Shown here: positions 1-15,046 of the stretch, piece after piece | How positions within the stretch are numbered: position 1 is the stretch's first letter | Layout of the letters: each line of letters starts with the position of its first letter | From: Erodium maritimum | Taxonomy: Eukaryota > Streptophyta > Magnoliopsida > Geraniales > Geraniaceae | Direction: 5' to 3' | DNA length: 64,000 bases | Assembly: GCA_963921825.1 (NCBI GenBank) | Contig: OY997594.1 | Coordinates: 34,454,956-34,518,955, forward strand | The notes under the pieces: model-generated | What the model saw: the letters and a program-made list of their open reading frames with translations, nothing else | Databases searched by the model: none | What the model was told of the DNA's origin: nothing | Translations under genes and position numbers: made by a program

Positions 1-838
1 TCTATTAGTAAAAACTAACAAGACGTGGAATCATTTTGCATTTGAATTAATTTATCCATATGAGTTAAAAGACTATTTTATAATTAATTTTTTAATATTT
101 TAATTGATGAATAGTAATATAATTAAAAAAAATTAACTAATTCATAATTATTCTATCATTTCATTAATTCTTATTTTTCATCTATTTTTCATTAAAAAAA
201 TCATAAAATTAAAAAAATTATTATATTTTGTTCTAATATTTTTTTATTTTAAAATTTTCATTAGTTATTTTTTTCTTTAATTTTTACTAACTAATTATTA
301 CTAATATAATTCAAACTTTATTAATTTCCAGGAATTGTTTTTCTTAGAGTTTACAATTTTCCAAAATTATTTTCTTTAAATTATTATAATAATTATTTTA
401 AAAAATTATTAAAATACAGAATTTTTTATATTATAAAATTTTATTAATTTCCAGAAAATTAATTTCTTTAAATTTTATTATTTTCAGAAAAGTTCTTTTT
501 ATTAATTATTTTAAACATAAAACTAATTTTCAGAAAAATATTTTATTTTTATTGGAAAATTAATATTATTAATTCTTTAAAATTTAAGTTTTTGATTTTT
601 AATTATTTTCTGAATTTAATTATTTTTAGGTTTTTATCTGATTTTATTTATTATATAATTTATTATTAAACGAGGACAAAGGGTTATTTTCCATCTAAAA
701 TCCATAAGATTCAAATGAGAAAGGAAAAAATGTCATTTCACTCTCCACTTAACGGTTAAATGAGTCAGATGACTAACATAATAAAATATTCTGTGCATTT
801 CTACTAATAGAAGTCAGTGACTAGTATTTAACACTTTT
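1..838. other. AT-rich intergenic sequence, no gene seen
   Basis: The first ~660 bases are extremely AT-rich, with degenerate repeats of the kind ttattaatttccag and attttcagaaaa. No open frame of note occurs on either strand. From ~660 the composition becomes ordinary intergenic sequence. I see no RNA gene and no element boundary here. Confidence 0.6.
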
Positions 839-981
839 AAACAATAATTAGTTTCTGTTCGTGGCCAAATCAAAATGATAGGTTTCTACCTTTTCTCCTT
901 GTTAAAATTAAAACAATAATTAGTTTCTGTTCGTGGCCAAATCAAAATGATACGTTTCTACCTTTTCTCCTTGTTAAAATT
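839..981. repeat. 72-bp direct tandem duplication
   Basis: Two head-to-tail copies (839-910 and 911-981) begin aaacaataattagtttctg and end with ccttgttaaaatt. They differ at one clear position (ataggtttc versus atacgtttc) and by a base at the end. The near identity implies a recent local duplication. It is non-coding. Confidence 0.93.
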
Positions 982-1136
982 GCATATGCAATGCTGATTA
1001 AATACCCTTACTTCTGGTGTCAGTGATGGATGAAGAGGAACATTCAGTTTGAATCCTCAATTTCGACACAAATACCTTTAATTGCACATGTAACAAATTA
1101 AATATCAACACTATGTCAATTACTACTAAACTAAAA

Positions 1137-1185
1137 AATAATGTGAAGTTACTTCATTTTGTCAGGCAAGTAACTTTACATTATT
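1137..1185. repeat. Short inverted repeat (hairpin)
   Basis: Arms of 18 bp (1137-1154 and 1168-1185) are complementary with one mismatch: aataatgtgaagttactt and aagtaactttacattatt, around a 13-base loop. It could be a small MITE remnant or a chance hairpin. No target duplication is evident. Confidence 0.6.
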
Positions 1186-1289
1186 TATCGTCTCGTGTGT
1201 GGACGTCGAACTAAACGAGTCGTTTCTGACCAAAATTGATAAGTGACCGGGCAAAAGGGAAAGAACAGAAGAGAGAGGCGATAGAGGAA

Positions 1290-2216
1290 AGAGAATGTGA
1301 GTTGTTAAATTGTGAACGATAGATGACAGAATCAATTAAAAGGAAAAAAATTGTTGCACTCAGCTACCAAGGGTGCCTCGCTCGTCCCAGTGAGGACAGT
1401 GGATCCGAACACAAGGCTCCGATTGCACCAATCTCCCCACCATGCGAGCCATCTACCCCTCCGTTCGACGGACACATCCAACTCAAATGGTTGCACAACT
1501 TAGGCGGATAATCCATCAGGATGAGTTGGTGGTGGAAGAGGAGATTACAACCCCTCGACCATGTTGGATCGGCCTGAAGGCACCCCTACTACGGATCATC
1601 ATGTTCCATATGCGCACAACGGTGGAGGTGTGTCCCCGTCTTTACCCTCGCATGAACACCAAGAGCAAAGGGGTACGTTTAGGGTTCGTTGAGGAAGCCT
1701 GAGCAATCAAGGACCACGGGGGGAGGACCCGGAAATGCATCATCCCCGATCTATGGAGCAATCAAAGCTAGCAGAAAATGCTGATCATACCCGTGCAAGG
1801 ATGGACCCCGATAAGACAGAAACGAGGCCGTCCAAGCAGTCTCGCTGGTCCCAACAAGGACCACCGAGCACTACGTGGTGTCCTAGAGGAGATACACCCC
1901 GGCTCTTAGGGGACAATTTCCAATCACCTCCAGTCTCCTCCTCTCATTCGTGAACTCTCCTATCACCTAACCGAAAAAGTCTGCCCCAATCGAATTGAGA
2001 CAAGCAGAGATCTCCAGATCAACTGCACTTACCACCGTATGAATAAGGATCCATTGTCTATTGCTTTCCCGGGTCCTAATCGGGTATCTTATAAAGGATT
2101 AGTGCTTCGAATGTCTCTTAAACCTCAACTCGTACTGTTCTATCATTTTCACGAATGTGTGAAGTCTTTATTATCTGATTTCTATATCAATAAAACAACA
2201 CATTTGTTCAAAAAAT
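1290..2216 (+). mobile_element. Degraded LINE-like retroelement fragment
   Basis: This GC-richer block carries short overlapping frames but no intact domain. It ends with an A-rich tail (ttgttcaaaaaatgaaa, about 2200-2216), as a non-LTR retroelement would. Around 2000-2070 the translated sequence (..NCTYHRMNKDP..) resembles that at ~44360-44390 (..TRLYMNRDP..), so the two blocks are probably relatives. I found no clear target-site duplication, and the left edge is approximate. It ends only ~125 bp before the PHAF1 start codon. Confidence 0.5.
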
Positions 2217-2341
2217 GAAAGGTACGTGAAGGTTGCAACACTTCAAAAACCACTCCAAGTCTCCAACTTATGTGCTTCTATCGCGAAAGCAACCAACCTT
2301 AGCACTCCATCGGTGGACCAGATAAAACTAAAATTACCGAA
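2217..2341 (+). promoter_or_regulatory. 5' leader of the PHAF1-like gene
   Basis: Only 125 bp separate the retroelement tail from the first ATG of the PHAF1 frame. This stretch probably holds the 5' UTR and perhaps part of the core promoter. No TATA box is obvious. If transcription starts here, upstream control sequences must overlap the retroelement or lie beyond it. Confidence 0.35.
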
Positions 2342-6710
<4,369 letters not shown>

Positions 6711-7085
6711 TGTAGTATGGAATGTTGCCTTTTACACAATTTACGCTCTTGCCTGGTAATATGTCAACCACTAAAACTACTTGTGTATTTAGAGTTGCTC
6801 TTATCTTTTAATACATTTGTAAATTGTAATGTTTCTTGGGTGGGATGTTGCTACTGTACAGGTAAGTGGTGGCTTTGTACAGTCCATTGTGGAAGAAGCT
6901 CCTTTTGCTGGCAGGCATTGATTGTACAGTTATTCCAATCAATATACTCTGTATTTTCCACACAATACCAGATTTATTGGCTTCTATTTCAGTTTATATA
7001 GTTGATATTCATTTCTCTTCAACATGATGCAAGATTTGAAGCTACGGCATCAATCTCTCTGTCCATTTTACATTTATTTGGTAGC
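6711..7085. other. Convergent 3' regions of the PHAF1-like and pectinesterase genes
   Basis: Two genes end facing each other across 375 bp. It should contain both 3' UTRs and polyadenylation regions. I see no independent gene; the short open frames here show no family resemblance. Confidence 0.7.
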
Positions 7086-8406
7086 TTAATGTTTACGAGA
7101 AAGCCATTTGTAGCCATCAATGAAATCCAGTCCAATAAATGGCTTGGCCTCTTGTTGAGTAAGCTCCCTAGACCATGGCACTCGACCTCCATGATCCGAC
7201 CCCGGTCCGTAACACTTGTACTGTCCGAAAAACACAGTCCTGCAAAGAACAATGTTTCTCAGTTGGCAACCAAGTCAATAGTAGTACTTTAAACTACTAT
7301 GCTAGAGATTGGGTTTGAGGATATATTTACGTTTCTCTCTTCTTATCTCCCCAGTCGTACCATCCTTCGGGCATGATTGCATTGTCCATGTAAGTATACG
7401 CAAACACCACTCTGGAGAAACTGCCCCACGCCCTTCCCAGGTACAGAGCGCCGGAGCCGGTGAGCTTGCAGTCAACGAAGGAGAAGCCGGTCTCCTCCAA
7501 AAAGCTCTCCCTCTTCTGCGCGGTCAAGGCTCCGTACCTGCTGCTGATGGCATGCAGATGACAGTCTTGGTAGAGGGACAGGCCGTTCCCGAACACAAAA
7601 TCCACAGAACCTTCGATGTAGCAGTCTTTGAAGTAGTGCCTCCCAATGTGGTCGTAGAGAGTGTCCTGAGCTCCCACAAACTTGCAGCCCCGAAAGGCTG
7701 CCGTGTCTGCCGATATCCTCAGAGCCACTGCTTGTTTCCCTAGCGCTCCTGACTTTGGCCGTGGTGCTTTATTCTGTATAGTTACTTCATTTTGAGTCTT
7801 TACAGACATTAACGTCAAATCAAAGTGTTTGGCTAACCTTGAAGGTGATGTTCTTTGCAATGAAGTAAGGAGAGTTGACAGAGAATGTTGCAGAACCAAA
7901 GGTACCGAGTGGCCGGCCATTCTGTCCCATTTTATCAGCGGTGTCGTGCCACTCGATGACGGTTTTGTCTGCACCAGCGCCTTTAAGTGTGATATAAGCC
8001 TTGGTTGCCGGAATCTCAACCTTCTCCCTGCATCCTCCATGAGTAAATACACTGTATTAAAAAAACAGATGCTTTAAAGACGATATCGTTACCTGTAAGT
8101 CCCCGAACTTATGAATATCACAGCTCGGCATTTGTTAACCACCGGGAGTGAGTTGATAGCATCTTGGACCGTAACAAAGCCTCCTTGTCCTGACTTCTTA
8201 TTCACCTTTATCCGCAGACAAGGCTTGAACTTGTTACGAGATAGAGAGTGCTTGTAGTTGAAGGAACCCATTTGTTTGACCCAATTAAGGTAAGCTTCTT
8301 CTTCTTCTTCCACCGCCACCACCGACCCATTAGATCCATTTGGACCGGGCAAAGAGGTCGCGTATTTTAACATAAGAAGTAACAGAAGCAGCCTCAATAT
8401 CAGCAT
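7086..8406 (-). CDS. Pectinesterase (pectin methylesterase), PME53-like, 4 exons
   Basis: Minus-strand CDS: 8406-8093, 8027-7838, 7773-7331, 7239-7086; GT-AG introns, 1101 nt, 366 aa. It de-esterifies cell-wall homogalacturonan, releasing methanol. Residues 1-18 ([10 protein letters not shown] core) form a signal peptide, so the enzyme is secreted. There is no N-terminal PMEI-like pro-domain (type-II architecture). The catalytic domain starts near residue 65. Family residues are present: GTYREKV, Q182 (GKQAVALR), Q204-D205 (GAQDTLYDH; general acid), D226 (GSVDFVFG; nucleophile) and R282/W284 (LGRAWG). Spacing from Q182 to D226 matches characterised plant PMEs. The C-terminus has [19 protein letters not shown] and a final FIDGYKWL. 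Nothing is missing, so it is probably active. Closest family by recognition is Arabidopsis PME53; this is from memory, not a search. Confidence 0.95.
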
Positions 8407-8990
8407 AGTTCCTACTTCCTAGTAGTGGTAGGTGAGAGTAAAAGAGCAATGAGCTGCTATAAACAAGGAGAAGGAGAAAGTGAAAATGAAAATGAAATCG
8501 TGTTAATGTGTCAGTGCAAGGCTGTATGGGATTGGTTGTTGTTGTCGCATATCGGAAGAATTGTCAGAGACTTTCTGTGTCGGGAGTGTCTGTTTCTTCG
8601 GTTATGTGAGTGTGAGGACCCTATTTATCGGATTCAAGAGATAATGACAGTGATGTGAACGTTGGTCTCACGGCTCCATGACCTGCCAATGCAATGGCTT
8701 CAACATTTATGAATTACCAACTTCCCATCTACCTTGTTACCTTGCAGCCTCACCGGAACCAAATGCGGCTCTGGAAAGAACCCAACCAAGCTGTACGTTC
8801 TGGGTAAGGCATGGTGAATTTTTCAATGGTAATGGGCTGTAACTCGAAAGGGAGATGATGAAGGCACCAAAGCAGTGATTATTACCTCCTTTGACTTCTC
8901 TTGAGATAACGTCACAAAACATTGCGTTAGTGTGAACTGAATCATATATATTTTGTTTATATACTTTAATAATCTACTAATAACAACAAT
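8407..8990 (-). promoter_or_regulatory. Upstream region of the pectinesterase gene
   Basis: This is the intergenic space between the pectinesterase start and the tRNA-Glu gene. On the minus strand a TATA-like cgataaatag lies at 8630-8621, about 215 bp before the ATG, which would place transcription start near 8590. Other short frames here show no family resemblance. Confidence 0.4.
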
Positions 8991-9063
8991 TCCGTTGTAG
9001 TCTAGTTGGTCAGGATACTCGGCTCTCACCCGAGAGACCCGGGTTCAAGTCCCGGCAACGGAA
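8991..9063 (+). tRNA. tRNA-Glu (anticodon CTC)
   Basis: A complete cloverleaf of 73 nt: acceptor stem TCCGTTG/CAACGGA with discriminator A at 9063, D arm with tagttggtcagga, anticodon stem CTCGG/CCGAG around loop CTCTCAC (anticodon CTC, decoding GAG), and T arm CCGGG-TTCAAGT-CCCGG. No mismatches are seen in any stem and there is no intron. A T run just downstream (9066-9070) fits a pol III terminator. It looks functional. Confidence 0.97.
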
Positions 9064-9086
9064 ACTTTTTACATTTTTACTGAATT

Positions 9087-9163
9087 TATGGAACGACGTC
9101 GTTTCGCTGAGATTGAAGAATATTGTATGGAACGGCGTCGTTTAGTTGAGGTTGAAGAAAAAT
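9087..9163. repeat. 39-bp direct repeat carrying AACGACGTCGTT palindromes
   Basis: Two copies (9087-9125, 9126-9163) read tatggaacgacgtcgttt.. and tatggaacggcgtcgttt.., followed by similar gttgaagaa sequence. The core aacgacgtcgtt is a perfect palindrome in the first copy and has one change in the second. They lie exactly between the two inverted tRNA-Glu copies. Confidence 0.88.
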
Positions 9164-9172
9164 ATAAAAAGC

Positions 9173-9245
9173 TTCCGTTGATGGGACTTGAACCCGGGTC
9201 TCTCCGGTGAGAGCCGAGTATCCTGACCAACTAGACTACAACGGA
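9173..9245 (-). pseudogene. Damaged tRNA-Glu(CTC) copy, inverted
   Basis: On the minus strand this 73-nt sequence is nearly identical to the tRNA-Glu at 8991-9063: same acceptor stem TCCGTTG/CAACGGA, D arm and CTC anticodon loop. It has a G-G mismatch in the anticodon stem (CTCGG/CGGAG) and two mismatches in the T stem (CCGGG/CCCAT). The B-box TTCAAGT core remains, so it may still be transcribed, but the tRNA is probably unstable. It is part of an inverted duplication with 109 bp between the copies. Confidence 0.85.
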
Positions 9246-10755
9246 TGAGACGTTCGCTATACGGTAAAATTATAATTATATATATTTAGTCCGTGTAACG
9301 CAGCTCAAGAAAAGTAGATCAACGGTAGGCGACGGAGGTTGAGAACGGGTTCACTGGGTGTTGAAGCAGCCAATCAATAATTAGCCTTTAGTTCCAGATC
9401 CTTCTTTCTCCTTCTATCCATTGTTGCAGTTGTAGCTCACTGCTCTCCTCGCGACTCAAGTCCAGACACCCAACCCTAATCACTACCTCATCTTCCACTT
9501 GTTGCTCATCCATCAGGTATTGCTTCAATTTCAGCTTCTTTCTTAGTTTATCATTTTTACTTCCTTGTTCCAAAATGTCTGCACATTCATTCGATGTTTG
9601 TTTTTCTTTTTTCGGTTCTCTGTTTGGCGATTCTGCTGGTTTTGCTACGAGTCGGTATTGACGGAATGAAACTTGTCCTGGTCGGAATTGCTATTTGTAT
9701 TAACTTTGTTATAATTAGTGAAAATTAAGGTTCAACACGTTTGTGGGAAACACCGTCCATTTTGGTTTCCAGCAAGCTAACTTGAACTAATTTTGGAGGC
9801 TGCTTGGAATTCGAATGACCCATTTGTATTTTGGGCACATTCAGTATTATATGGGAAGCAATTGGAAATATTCATAATATGATGAGATGAAGAAAACAAT
9901 GATTCCATCCCTCTTCTATGTTAATGTTCTAATCTTTCATTATATCTATGTATTGTTGCAAATATCATTGAGAAAACCTATTCTAGTTTGGAATGCTATG
10001 ACCCTTCTTCCTATTATAGTTATCCATTGAAGTGTTTGCTTGTTCGTCTATAGATTCAATGTGTGCATGGTGTTTTGCATAAACAATCTCTTGTGACTGT
10101 TGTTATCGCCTGGGAAGGAAGTTGGTCGCATGGGGTGACCCTGGTGTTATATGTTGAATGCACAATGAGCGCCCGACAAGATATGAGGGTTGGGAGTATA
10201 TGTCTTGTCGGGTTATTACTAGTTTTTTGCTTCTCCCTTCCTGGTAGTGGGAAGGAAGTATTTATAGTAGATGCGATATTAGGGTAGAGGAGGACAGTTA
10301 TCAGGCCAATGTGGATTGTGCTAGTTGTCGCATCTGCCATGTCCATTCATGTAGGGTTGCAGTGTGTGTCATTTTTTGAAGAGTTGAAAAATAGTTTTCT
10401 AGTGTTTCTTTCTGCCATTTACTCTATGTTCTCCCACGTCTCCACTACCTAAGTTGTTTAGTCTAATTAGCTAACTAAAAGGGAAATGTGATACTTGTTT
10501 TGGGACATTAGTTTAAAGAAAGAGACTTATTTTTGAAGGGGAGTGCATTACATTTTGTTCATGGCTAACACCCTTTTAGATGGCCATTCTTTGATATCTT
10601 TGACCACTTTTATAATACGTTTCTAGCTGGAATGTCATAATTATTTTCATTCTGTCTGTATAAAACTATTCAGTAGGTTGTCTTCATCTGATCTAGTTGA
10701 TTCTTAACCTGTTGCAGTAGTGGGCAGGGTGATAACAAGTACCGGGGCATTTAAA
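9246..10755 (+). other. Probable 5' UTR and leader intron of the CPP1-like gene
   Basis: A pyrimidine-rich stretch at ~9390-9516 looks like a first non-coding exon and ends in a good donor (catcag|gtattg, intron from 9517). A strong acceptor (cctgttgcag) ends at 10717, 38 bp before the ATG. This would be a 1.2-kb leader intron. The other short frames here show no family resemblance. The exon start is not determined. Confidence 0.5.
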
Positions 10756-12487
10756 ATGACGGTATCTGGATTGACCGGTATTTCCTCAAGGTGTTGTATT
10801 CAGATGCCTGTACATCGCCCAGACTTTCTGGGTGGACAGGTTTCATCTTCTGTTGGATTTAAACCTAAAGGAATACCCCATCTCAAAAGGTATTATTTAG
10901 TTATTGCCAATATCAAATATCAAAGATTTTATGGTAGTTTTCCATATTATAATTTTGTTTTTCCAATGGAATTGCCATGCAAAACTTATTGGATTGGATG
11001 TAGACAGAGATACAACACACACCAAACTCAATTGATCAGATGTGCTATGGGTGCTTCCTACGGTAACACGGGAAATGATCCAAATGGTAATATTCACCTT
11101 CTGAATTACTTTCTTGGTCAACTGCTGTCCATGCAATCACTTCATGTTTTGATTGTTCAGATGGTTTCCTAATGATAGCAATATCATCTATATCCATTTC
11201 ACAGGAAATATAGTTCAAGAACCTCTGTCATATAAAACATTGATGTATAGCCATGAGCTTTTTTGTTTCAAGGTTCATCACTTGGTGATTTTGTTCAACT
11301 TTTCTATGTAATGTTTTTTTTTATCATGCAATTGTGGTTGATGGTGGAAGCATTGCAATTGTCTGTGAGTCTGCATTGCAATTGCAATGTGAATTGTCAT
11401 GAGATTGAGTATCATAATACATTAAACTCTCTTCTCTCTCAGCTTGAGATTGATGAGTTTGAACTTTGTAACTACTCAAACTCTTCTTACTTAAATTTCC
11501 TGCAAGCTAATATTATTAGAATATCGTATACTCTTCACTATATTCTTTTTTTGTTGGTTGGTTTGGGAGTATCAATCCCTAATTTGAACCCCAATTTGGT
11601 AATTTTGCTTATTCTTGCTTACTCTAGCTTATTCATCAGAGCAGTTTTTTGTTGTTCTAAATTAACATCTTTTACTTGTTGGGAACTTTTGCCATAACTC
11701 AGCAAGTTCAGATATATTTCCAAGAATCAATGTGAGTGACCCATATAAACGACTTGGAGTTAACCGGGAAGCATCTGAATATGAAATTCAATCTGCAAGG
11801 AACTTTCTTATTCATAAATATGCTGGGCATAAACCAAGTTTGGATGCAATTGAGTCAGCTCATGACAAAATAATCATGCAGAAGTTTTATGACCGAAAGA
11901 ACCCGAGAATAGACATCGATAAAAAGATCAGGGAGGTGTCTCAGTCCAAGATTGTTAAGGCTGTTATGAACTATTTCCGGACACCTCGCCCAGAGTTCAT
12001 GATAAAAACATCCATTGCATTTCTTGTACTCGGAGTTCTCACTGTTCTATTTCCCACGGATGATGGTCCAACCTTTCAGGTAGCTCTGTCATTCTTCACC
12101 ACCATGTATTTCATCAATGAGAAGCAGAAGGACATGGTCAAAGTATGTTTTCATGGGTACGTGTTTTATTTCAAAATCTTCTTAAGTATTGGTGATTCAT
12201 GATGCCTTTCATGCCACAAATTATAGTGAAATAATGTGAATATTTCCCTATTGATGGTTGAACCAAGGTAATAAGAAATCAAATCCTAATAGTTGCAATC
12301 TAAAACTACAAATTTGTATATGTGCAGGGTTGCATCTTTTGTAGTGTCATGGCTGTTGGCGACCTCCCTAATGGTTGTTGCGGCTCCACGTTTGCCTATG
12401 TTTAGAGGAGCATTTAGGAGTTTTGAGATGACTTCTGCATTGATAACGTACGTGTTTCTCTGGGGGTTTTCAACATACCTGAAGTGA
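10756..12487 (+). CDS. CPP1-like (DUF3353) chloroplast membrane protein, J-like domain (At3g51140-like), 4 exons
   Basis: Spliced CDS: 10756-10889, 11004-11086, 11703-12156, 12328-12487; GT-AG introns with matching phases, 831 nt, 276 aa. Residues 1 to ~65 are Ser/Arg-rich and basic without a hydrophobic core, as in a plastid transit peptide; IRCAMGASYG near residue 60 resembles a cleavage region. Residues ~83-145 (DPYKRLGVNREASEYEIQ..) form the J-like region of the family without an HPD motif. Four hydrophobic segments follow (about 172-189, 196-210, 224-243, 256-274). The family includes CHAPERONE-LIKE PROTEIN OF POR1, which stabilises protochlorophyllide oxidoreductase in plastids; whether this paralogue shares that role is inference. 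Exon 3 must use the donor at 12157, not 12143, to keep frame with exon 4. Confidence 0.93.
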
Positions 12488-14369
12488 AGTAGTGCCTTGG
12501 AGTGAGAATATTTTTGGTCTGAGATTGTTCTTGTGGTTTCGGTTAGCAGAGTTGTCATTACTTGAATTATAGAGCATGAATACCTTTAGTTGGTTTGATT
12601 AGCAGGTGCCGGATTAGATGGAAATGATTTGCAGAAAGATGTAAACCAGGATATCAGGAAAGATCAGCTTATGCAATTCAGCAACATTGTGATGTTAGTG
12701 GTCATTAGCTCTTGAATTTTAACTCTTGTTTGCAGTTGCAATTCAATCATGTGCATTATATCCGTCTTAGAAGATTGAGCATGACATATTTGGAAACCAA
12801 GGAAGTTATGGTCGAATCGTTGATCAACAAATTTTCTACTTGAGATCAGTTCTCCCAAGATGGGATTACTGAAACAATGCAAAGCCCTGGTGGCCAACCA
12901 ACCAGATCTCCTAATAGGATATCACCTCCTTCTAGTATACAGACACATCGAATACAACATCTCTGATAAACTAGCCCTTTTCAGGGCATGAAGTGGCCAT
13001 TGATCAAAGCACCAGATGGAAGCCGAAGCTTGGTTCTGGCTTTCTAAAGAAAAATAGTAGCTCGGATCAAGTTCCACTCCTTTTTCCCTACCATATATAT
13101 CATAAATCACTGTATTCCACGTAGAGTTCTCCTCTACCATAAATCTCCACTTAATTTTTACGAGCAAGTTGCAATTTGTGTGCACAAACGAGATTAATTG
13201 TGGTGTGCATTTGCACGATTGTTGATTCATCCGAGAGGAAGATCCTATTATTATTGTTTCAAAATAGGATAAATTTTATTCATCTTAAGGATAATCTCAC
13301 AAAAGTCCACTATATATACCCTTACTTTCAAAGCTTTCGCAAGATCAAGTTCATGAACTTGTTTTCAGCTTTGTTCCATGGAGCCATGCACACACCCAAG
13401 ATGTGCATTGATTCCATATGTTGCAAGAGTCTTGTCCTTCTCCACACCGAGATAGGTAGGGTCTCCCTGAATTGCATAAACAAGTCCTACTTGAATTACT
13501 TGTGTATAAATTCTTAAGACTGTTGTCAAAAGATGTGTCTGAAAATCATCTCATGTCACAGAAACCCAAGATATATTTTCTAGGGATGAAAATTTTCTTA
13601 ATTTTTTCCGGTTAAGAGTGCTGCAAACAAGGGTGGTTTCATTGTGGCTATTTGGAACCACAGGTATAAGATATTCAGTCATTCAAGGTTTTAAAAATCA
13701 CTAGGCGATAGTCGGGTAGTTATGGTCTTTTGGGAATTAATCGGAGACTAAATGAGGATTAATCGGGAGTTAATCGAATTAATCGGCAACTAATCGTGTC
13801 GGCCAACAAGGAAATATCGCCTAAGCAAGCGCTTTGCGGGGCCTGGTCGGGATTTGTAGAACACTGTAGTCATCCCATGAGCCAATTAATTATAGTTTCG
13901 ATTTTGCAAACTTGGCTCTTCCAAAAGCCTAGAAAAGATTTGTAATGTACTCCATATCTGCTTACAAGAAAAACTTAACTGGACCACTTGCTTATAGCTA
14001 GAACTGAACAGCATACTGAGTCTGTTTGGTTATGAGGTGAATTCTGGTCAAAACTTGAGTAAATGATCATGATCTGCATTGTGGTCAATCAGTATCTGGT
14101 AAATGCGGGGTGAAAACTTTTCACCCCACCGGCCACCTAATTGTATGAGAGGAATTGAATTACAAATCCTGTAACTTGTGAAATCACAGAAAATGAGATT
14201 TATTTAACTCATAAATATAGCATGGAGGATGGATGATCTTCGGGAACAGCATTAACAGACATAGTGTGGCCTATAGTCCTACTTATCCTCTCCTGTTGGC
14301 GTTGAATTTGGTGACTTTTCTCTGAAAACACAGAGTTAAGGTTTGGTTAACGACGGCGGCGTCTGGCGT
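12488..14369. other. Intergenic region downstream of the CPP1-like gene
   Basis: The first ~200 bp should contain the 3' UTR. Beyond it are short frames without recognisable domains and a repeat-like patch at ~13689-13866. The right edge (14370) is set by the LTR element, which inserted at ggcgt. Confidence 0.6.
13689..13866. repeat. Probable dispersed repeat with repeated ttaatcg motifs
   Basis: The segment starts near ggttttaaaaatcactagg and contains several taatcgg/taatcga motifs before ggggcctggtcggg. Its composition differs from the surroundings and it codes for nothing. I cannot define its termini, and calling it a dispersed repeat is an inference from its appearance. Confidence 0.35.
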
Positions 14370-14616
14370 TGTTAGAAAATATGGAGATGATATTGTTGAC
14401 TTTACACCATGACACTGATAACCTTCCACCTCCCCTAACCTTAGCTCACCAAAGACCACCGACCCATAGCTCAAACTTAGTCCACAAATCACTCCGTCTT
14501 TCTTGACATTGTAGACACTTGTTAGTGTATAAATACTCATGTATTGTAAACATATCAAGTACAAAATCCATCGATCAATATCAGTTTCATTCTTCGATCC
14601 ACTTCCTAAATTAACA
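14370..14616 (+). repeat. 5' LTR of the Copia-type element
   Basis: The 247-bp LTR has TG..CA ends and a clear TATA box (tataaata, 14528-14535) in the context gtgtataaatactc. Only a handful of substitutions separate it from the copy at 17995-18241, so the insertion is fairly recent. Confidence 0.95.
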
Positions 14617-14629
14617 TGGTATCAGAGCC
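14617..14629 (+). other. Primer-binding site (tRNA-iMet)
   Basis: tggtatcagagcc lies immediately after the 5' LTR and is the standard plant LTR-retrotransposon site complementary to the 3' end of initiator tRNA-Met. Confidence 0.95.
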
Positions 14630-15046
14630 TTGTTAAACTTTTGAGAATTTTGTGGTTTTGCCCACTCGTAAGCTTTAAGCTTAACGGGTGGGCAAGGCAT
14701 TTCAAGTGATGAAACACTTTGATCCATTTATGTTTCCGGCATACCTGCTTCCGCATTATCGTAATTAAGCCATTGCCAGGCTCACTGTCTCAAGCACCTT
14801 ACCTTCAGCTGGACCAACCTGTCCAATCAGCTGGAACTCTGAACGTCATCAGGTTCGAGTCTCTCCCCGACAGCAAGCATCTCCTGCTGCTCGGTCCCGA
14901 CTAGAGAAGAAGGAAAATCTCCTGTTTCCAGTAGACATGTATCTGGCGTAGTCCCTTGCTAGCAAAAGCACATCCTCACCATGGATGGTGGAGAGATCCA
15001 AGCAAACTTCTGTCCATGTGAAGATAACACATGTTGTTGTTGTGGA

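Noticed and set aside
7309-7743. 144-aa plus-strand frame over the pectinesterase gene
   Set aside because: It is the antisense shadow of exon 3 of the pectinesterase.
9173-9245. Second functional tRNA-Glu gene
   Set aside because: One anticodon-stem and two T-stem mismatches make function doubtful; listed as a pseudogene.
11263-11697. 144-aa frame in the CPP1-like intron 2
   Set aside because: Hydrophobic, low-complexity intronic sequence; no resemblance to a known protein and it does not fit the exon phases.
11732-12202. 156-aa stand-alone protein from the CPP1-like locus
   Set aside because: This is exon 3 read through into the intron. Splicing at 12157 to 12328 restores the family C-terminus with two more membrane segments.
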